In this document: one piece after another, positions 6,528-10,168 of the stretch | How positions within the stretch are numbered: position 1 is the stretch's first letter | Layout of the letters: the number at the start of each line of letters is the position of its first letter | Source of the DNA: RGIG4608 sp051867875 | GTDB taxonomy: Bacteria > Bacillota > Clostridia > Oscillospirales > CAG-272 | Assembly (NCBI GenBank): GCA_051867875.1 | Contig: JBJDZG010000017.1 | Coordinates: 1-10,168 of the forward strand | Length of the DNA: 10,168 nt | Direction: 5' to 3' | Program-made: the position numbers and the translations under genes | The notes under the pieces: generated by a model | Databases searched by the model: none | What the model was told of the DNA's origin: nothing | Seen by the model: the letters and a program-made list of their open reading frames with translations, nothing else

Positions 6528-6543
6528 TGTTGACTTGTCAACA
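6528..6543 (-). promoter_or_regulatory. Likely MarR operator palindrome
   Basis: TGTTGAC TT GTCAACA is a perfect inverted repeat with 7-bp arms and a 2-bp centre. It ends eight bases upstream of the AGGAGG of marR and overlaps the predicted transcription start. Size, symmetry and place fit a MarR dimer site that would block initiation of marR and the ligase gene. No binding data exist here; the assignment rests on position and symmetry. Confidence 0.7.
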
Positions 6544-6544
6544 A

Positions 6545-6568
6545 TTCATAATAACATACATTTATGAA
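6545..6568 (-). promoter_or_regulatory. Extended -10 promoter of marR within a second inverted repeat
   Basis: On the minus strand TGT TATTAT (6548-6556) is an extended -10 element; the start would fall at about 6541, inside the operator. There is no good -35 at 17 bases (ATAGAA, 6571-6576), which is usual for extended -10 promoters. The element lies between the arms of another inverted repeat, TTCATAA (6545-6551) and TTATGAA (6562-6568), with 10 bases between. This could be a second regulator site or chance in AT-rich DNA. A weaker alternative promoter is TTGCTA-N17-CATAAA further upstream. Confidence 0.45.
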
Positions 6569-6634
6569 CATTCTATTAACAAATAGCAATTTTTTTAGGA
6601 TTTGGAGCATTTTTTATTTGTAAATTATCCATTT

Positions 6635-6667
6635 CCCCTCGTACGAGGGATATTTTTGTATTTTTCA
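6635..6667. other. Short palindromic hairpin in the recG-marR gap
   Basis: CCCTCGTACGAGGG (6636-6649) is a perfect palindrome followed on the plus strand by T-rich sequence (ATATTTTTGTATTTTT). This is terminator-like on the plus strand, where no gene is seen upstream. On the minus strand, where a recG terminator is expected, no T run follows. I see no other convincing recG terminator in 6569-6691, so some read-through from recG into marR is possible. Confidence 0.35.
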
Positions 6668-6691
6668 AGTCGCGTTTGGGACTAAAAAATC

Positions 6692-8818
6692 TCAACTCAG
6701 CGAATACTCGTCGATAGAAAACATTTTGTCTATCATCATTTTGAGCGTACCGTTCTGCGAAAGGTCGGGATTTTCGTCAATTAACGCGTGTGCCGCCTCA
6801 TAGGCATCGGAGAGCACGCTTGCGTCCTCGCTCATATCGGCAAGCTTGAATTTAAGCCCGCCGCTCTGGCGCACCGAGGAGTCGGATGCGCCCTTGATAA
6901 AATCGCCCGGTCCGCGCAAAACGAGGTCCTTCTCGGCAATCTTAAAGCCGTCGTATTCCGCCGTCATCGTTTTAAGGCGCTCGCGGGCGCTCTCGCCCTT
7001 TGAGTCTGAAACGAGCACGCAATAGGATTTTTTGCTTCCCCTGCCCACTCGTCCGCGGAGCTGATGAAGCTGCGCAAGTCCAAATCGCTCGGCGTTTTCC
7101 ACTATCATAAGCGTCGCACTCGGAATGTTCACGCCGACCTCGATTACCGTCGTCGAAACGAGAACGTCTATTTCTCCTTCGGAGAATTTTTTCATTATCA
7201 TATCCTTCTCCGAGCCTTTCATTCTTCCGTGCAAGAAGGCAATATTCAGATTCGGAAGCGCTCTTGCAAGCTCGCCCGCAAATTCAACCGCGGTCTTTAA
7301 TGGGGGCATTTCTTCCCTCTCCTTGCCAAACTCGGCGAGTGTTACCTCGCTCGCGTCCTCGGGCTCTTTTTCTTCGACCGCGGGACAGACGATATAGACC
7401 TGACCGCCGTTTTCAACCTGCTTCTCTATAAAAGCGTTCAACCTCTCCCGATAGCTCTCGTCAACGCAGAAGGTGTCAACCCTCTGTCTGCCCTTGGGCA
7501 TCTCATTTATTTTTGAAAGCTGAAGGTCGCCGTAGAGAATGAGTGCAAGCGAGCGCGGAATGGGAGTAGCGCTCATTACGAGCACGTGAGAGTGCTCACC
7601 TTTTCCCGCGAGCGTTGCCCTCTGCGCCACTCCGAAGCGGTGTTGCTCGTCGGTAACTATAACGCCCGCAGAATAAAATTCAACTCCGTCGGAGATGAGC
7701 GCGTGCGTACCGATAACGACGTCCGCGCGCTTTTCGGGATTCTCACACGCAAGCGAAGCCCTGACCTTCTTTTTCTGCGAAGCCGTCAGCGAGCCGACGA
7801 GAAGCTCCGTCCTGTAACCGAGCTTTTCAAACAGCGGAGCTATATCCTTGTAGTGCTGGCGAGCCAAGATTTCAGTAGGTGCCATGAGCACCGCCTGATG
7901 ACCGCTCTTCACCGCAATATACATAGCCGCAATAGCGCAGGCGGTCTTACCGCAGCCGACATCGCCGACTAAAATTCGGCTCATCGGGGTATCCTCTGCC
8001 ATGTCGCGCCTTATATCCGCGATAGCTTTTTGCTGGTCCCCCGTCAGCTCGTACTCAAAAAGCGAAAGAAGCTCGTCAAGGCTTTCCACTTCGCACACGG
8101 GCGCACTGCCCTCTCTCTGCTTTTCGGTGCTTAGAGCCATGCCGAGAGCAAATACGAAAAACTCGTCAAAAACGAGTCTGCGCTTAGCGCGTGCCACGCT
8201 TTCGTAATCCTGCGGATCGTGAATGGCGCGAATCGCAAAAGGAAGCGTGCAGAGCTTATATTTTCTCCTGATACCGTCGGGCAGATAATCGGACAGCTCG
8301 GGCATGAGCGCGCTCATCGCCATTGAGATATCCGAGGCAATTCTGTTTTTTGAAATACCTTCCGACAGATGATAAACGGGCACAAGGGGCAAAAGCTCCT
8401 CGCCCTCTATAACCATTTCGTAAGCGGGGGAGTTCATCTTGTAACGCTTGCCGACGCGCTCCGTCTGCCCGTAAAAGCGGAAGGTGGCACCGAGCGGAAA
8501 CTTGTCCGCAAGGTAATTCTGATTGTAGAAGGTTATCTCGCACACACCGCTCTCGTCAAAAGCGGTGAATTTGAGAAGCTCCATTCCGCGTCTTATCATA
8601 GTTTTTTTCGGAACGGTGCCGACGGTCAGCATAACCGCGTTCTTCTCCCCGGAATTTATATCGGAAAGGAGCTTTATATCTCCCCTGTTCTCATACGCGC
8701 GCGGAAAATGATAGATAAGGTCGGAAACCGTCGTGATTCCGAGCTTTGCGTAAGCCTTCGCCCGTGCAGGTCCTATTCCCTGTATCACCGTTATCGGCGC
8801 GTTTGCCATGCTTGACAT
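6692..8818 (-). CDS. recG: ATP-dependent DNA helicase RecG
   Basis: This 708-residue superfamily-2 helicase remodels stalled forks and Holliday junctions in the cytoplasm. The N-terminal wedge/OB region (about 1-150) starts with the typical VIQGIGPARAKAYAKLGI and contains LIYHFPRAYENR. The helicase core follows: TGDQQKAI (259-266), Walker A GDVGCGKT (285-292), APTEILARQH (313-322), DEQH (390-393), SATPIPR (416-422), FLHGRMKG (528-535), STTVIEVGVNIP (555-566) and motif VI QLHQLRGRVGRG (583-594). The TRG element is recognisable at RGPGDF (635-640) and RQSGG (650-654), but about six residues longer between these blocks than in the RecG sequences I recall. Length is otherwise normal. The ATG at 8818 has AAAGGAG six bases upstream, better placed than the Met at codon 4. 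It follows the hypothetical gene at 8877-9791 by 58 bp with no clear promoter between, so it is probably co-transcribed from the promoter at 9838-9866. Confidence 0.96.
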   Translation of the reverse strand: MSSMANAPITVIQGIGPARAKAYAKLGITTVSDLIYHFPRAYENRGDIKLLSDINSGEKNAVMLTVGTVPKKTMIRRGMELLKFTAFDESGVCEITFYNQNYLADKFPLGATFRFYGQTERVGKRYKMNSPAYEMVIEGEELLPLVPVYHLSEGISKNRIASDISMAMSALMPELSDYLPDGIRRKYKLCTLPFAIRAIHDPQDYESVARAKRRLVFDEFFVFALGMALSTEKQREGSAPVCEVESLDELLSLFEYELTGDQQKAIADIRRDMAEDTPMSRILVGDVGCGKTACAIAAMYIAVKSGHQAVLMAPTEILARQHYKDIAPLFEKLGYRTELLVGSLTASQKKKVRASLACENPEKRADVVIGTHALISDGVEFYSAGVIVTDEQHRFGVAQRATLAGKGEHSHVLVMSATPIPRSLALILYGDLQLSKINEMPKGRQRVDTFCVDESYRERLNAFIEKQVENGGQVYIVCPAVEEKEPEDASEVTLAEFGKEREEMPPLKTAVEFAGELARALPNLNIAFLHGRMKGSEKDMIMKKFSEGEIDVLVSTTVIEVGVNIPSATLMIVENAERFGLAQLHQLRGRVGRGSKKSYCVLVSDSKGESARERLKTMTAEYDGFKIAEKDLVLRGPGDFIKGASDSSVRQSGGLKFKLADMSEDASVLSDAYEAAHALIDENPDLSQNGTLKMMIDKMFSIDEYSLS

Positions 8819-8876
8819 ACAAATCTCCTTTCTTTTGCTCTATATACAAATATGTAGGTATTTTTAGAGTATCATC

Positions 8877-9791
8877 TCAGTAATCGAAGTCGGGCTCGGG
8901 CTTTTTCGTTTCGTTCCCGACGGGATAATCAGCCCACGGAAAAGCGCGCAAAACGAAAGAATCCTCATTTTGATAACAGATGCACGCGAGCTTTTTGCTG
9001 TCCGCAACCGAGCACAAACGCGCTATCTCCTCGTTTTCCCGTGAAAGAGCAAGCCCGCGCTTGTCGCTGACTATCTTAAAGCCGAAATCGAAATATAATC
9101 CGCTCCCGTCGAAAAATGCGTCAACTCTCGCATCTCTTTTTGAAGAATTTTCGCGTGCAATCAGCGAAAACTGCGACAGAATGAAGAGCAGAGCCGACTT
9201 TTCAATGCGGTTTTCCGCACCCGACGCGCAGAGCTGCTTCACGGAAAAGCTCATATCACAGCCGAAAAGCACGCCGTAATTCTGCACCTTTCGAGCAAGA
9301 AACTCCACAACCTCGTCTTCGGTGTGAAAACTGAAATCAAAGTCGTAAACACCCGAATATACGCCCGCCATTCTGGCACAAAAGTCAGTAGAGCCAAGGG
9401 CTTCGTGGCTCTTGAAAATTTCATGAAGCCTTGTAGCCTTCTCACTCGACAATGTGTCGGCACGCAAAGCACCGAAAGCCAAGTCAAGACTTTCGTCGGG
9501 CTCTGCCAAGGGAACTATCACAGCGAGCTGACCGTAATGATTTACCGCCGTTACGTCAACAAAAACGGGTCCGAGCTCGGATATGGCAAAAAGCAACGGA
9601 CGCGTGCTGAATTTCATGTTTTTGAGAATAAACTGCTTCTCCGTGGGCGAAAAAATTTCAAAAATATTACCGATATGACGCTTCTGCCCCTCTCTTGCCG
9701 ACACGATGCGCCCGTATTCCGTGCATAAATAAATGTCCTCGTAAAGCCGAGGCGGATAAATATCTGAATTTATTTTGCTGCCTTTTATCAT
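8877..9791 (-). CDS. Hypothetical protein upstream of recG (possible degenerate sensor/GHKL-like)
   Basis: I do not recognise this 304-residue protein. It has no signal peptide or membrane segment and looks soluble and cytoplasmic. The N-terminal half (about 20-95) is mixed alpha/beta with EYGRIVSA and FVDVTAVNHYGQLAVIVPL, loosely PAS/sensor-like. The C-terminal half (about 165-286) runs in an order reminiscent of a histidine-kinase ATPase fold: VLFGCDMSF, a helix LLFILSQFSLIAREN, strands ARVDAFFDGSGLYFDF, then ENEEIARLCSVAD and a closing strand ending in AFPW. The N-box asparagines and glycine-rich ATP motifs are absent, so if related it has lost ATP binding. The tail is acidic and proline-containing (PEPDFDY). 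The ATG at 9791 has only a weak GAAAG about ten bases upstream, so expression may be low. The promoter at 9838-9866 fits this start. Codon choice looks like that of the neighbours, supporting a real gene. Confidence 0.75.
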   Translation of the reverse strand: MIKGSKINSDIYPPRLYEDIYLCTEYGRIVSAREGQKRHIGNIFEIFSPTEKQFILKNMKFSTRPLLFAISELGPVFVDVTAVNHYGQLAVIVPLAEPDESLDLAFGALRADTLSSEKATRLHEIFKSHEALGSTDFCARMAGVYSGVYDFDFSFHTEDEVVEFLARKVQNYGVLFGCDMSFSVKQLCASGAENRIEKSALLFILSQFSLIARENSSKRDARVDAFFDGSGLYFDFGFKIVSDKRGLALSRENEEIARLCSVADSKKLACICYQNEDSFVLRAFPWADYPVGNETKKPEPDFDY

Positions 9792-9837
9792 AAGTTAAAA
9801 CTTTCTGCATATAATATTTGTGGGTGCCCTTTTTACT

Positions 9838-9866
9838 ATTGTACCGCAGGCGAGAAAAAAAGTCAA
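9838..9866 (-). promoter_or_regulatory. Promoter of the hypothetical gene-recG unit
   Basis: On the minus strand TTGACT (9861-9866), a 17-base spacer and TACAAT (9838-9843) predict a start near 9831, about 40 bases before the ATG at 9791. It is divergent from the tRNA promoter; the two -35 boxes are 19 bases apart. Confidence 0.8.
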
Positions 9867-9885
9867 TAATTTTTCAAAAATGCTG

Positions 9886-9914
9886 TTGACAAAGAGGCAA
9901 ACTTGTGTTATAAT
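9886..9914 (+). promoter_or_regulatory. Promoter of the tRNA-Leu/tRNA-fMet pair
   Basis: This is a perfect consensus: TTGACA (9886-9891), a 17-base spacer and TATAAT (9909-9914). The start would be near 9921, leaving a leader of about 39 bases before tRNA-Leu. That leader contains short dyads (GCAT/ATGC and TCGC/GCGA around 9933-9953) and would be removed by RNase P. Confidence 0.92.
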
Positions 9915-9959
9915 ATCCAAGCAATTGAAATTGGTCGCATACGTGGCGATGCAAATTAC

Positions 9960-10048
9960 GCCGGGGTGGCGAAATTGGCAGACGCCCGGGACTTAAAATC
10001 CCGTGGTACGAGAGTACCGTACGGGTTCGATTCCCGTTCCCGGCACCA
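9960..10048 (+). tRNA. tRNA-Leu (anticodon TAA)
   Basis: This is a class II tRNA of 89 bases including the encoded CCA (10046-10048). The acceptor stem is GCCGGGG (9960-9966) with TCCCGGC (10038-10044), one G-T pair. The anticodon stem CGGGA/TCCCG closes the loop CTTAAAA with TAA at 9994-9996. The long variable arm has the stem GGTAC/GTACC with loop GAGA, as expected for leucine. The T loop is TTCGATT and the discriminator is A. It reads UUA codons and is the first gene of a two-tRNA transcript. Confidence 0.96.
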
Positions 10049-10065
10049 AAATCAATCAACTCTAT

Positions 10066-10143
<78 letters not shown>

Positions 10144-10153
10144 AATAAAAATC

Positions 10154-10168
10154 AAGGTAGCCGAAAGG
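10154..10168 (+). terminator. Truncated terminator hairpin at the window edge (predicted)
   Basis: AAGGTAGCC, then GAAA, then GG looks like the 5' arm, a tetraloop and the first two bases of the 3' arm of a terminator cut by the window end. It lies ten bases after the fMet CCA, much like the tRNA-Glu terminator. Only two of the pairing bases are visible. Confidence 0.4.

Noticed and set aside
8369..8815. Plus-strand open frame of 148 codons
   Set aside because: It is antisense to the conserved N-terminal half of recG.

Overview
The window looks like an ordinary chromosomal segment of a low-to-moderate GC Gram-positive bacterium, most likely class Clostridia (an Oscillospirales/Christensenellales-type gut lineage is a guess). 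The reasons are AGGAGG/AAAGGAG ribosome binding sites, near-consensus TTGACA-N17-TATAAT promoters, rho-independent terminators, a Gram-positive lipoprotein signal, a SleB-type cortex/wall hydrolase fused to a copper-amine-oxidase-like N-terminal domain, and tRNA genes with encoded CCA ends.

Layout from left to right. (1) Positions 1-455: two divergent promoters, one firing left out of the window and one driving a tRNA-Glu(CTC) gene with its own terminator. Behind it lies a short repeat-rich spacer that carries a second copy of the tRNA 3' end. (2) Positions 415-3349, minus strand: a two-gene operon, rarA followed 17 bp later by a surface lipoprotein of the UshA/5'-nucleotidase family, with a consensus promoter and a terminator. 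(3) Positions 3387-4350, plus strand: a single gene for an exported wall hydrolase, with its own promoter. It shares a convergent, bidirectional terminator with the next unit. (4) Positions 4355-6568, minus strand: a MarR-family regulator followed by a long-chain acyl-CoA synthetase-like enzyme. A perfect 16-bp palindrome sits at the likely transcription start, which suggests autoregulation of the pair. (5) Positions 6692-9866, minus strand: a hypothetical protein (possibly a degenerate sensor/GHKL-like protein) followed by recG, probably co-transcribed from a clear promoter. (6) Positions 9886-10168, plus strand: a divergent consensus promoter driving tRNA-Leu(TAA) and initiator tRNA-fMet(CAT). 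The window ends inside what looks like their terminator hairpin.

The genes do not form one pathway. RarA and RecG are both replication-fork/recombination repair proteins but lie in separate transcription units. The MarR/acyl-CoA ligase pair points to regulated fatty-acid activation. The lipoprotein and the wall hydrolase act outside the membrane. I see no CRISPR array, transposase, phage gene or obvious new multi-gene defence or metabolic system. The points most worth a second look are the duplicated tRNA 3' end and bounded repeat at 184-398, the nested palindromes in front of marR, and the unrecognised protein upstream of recG.
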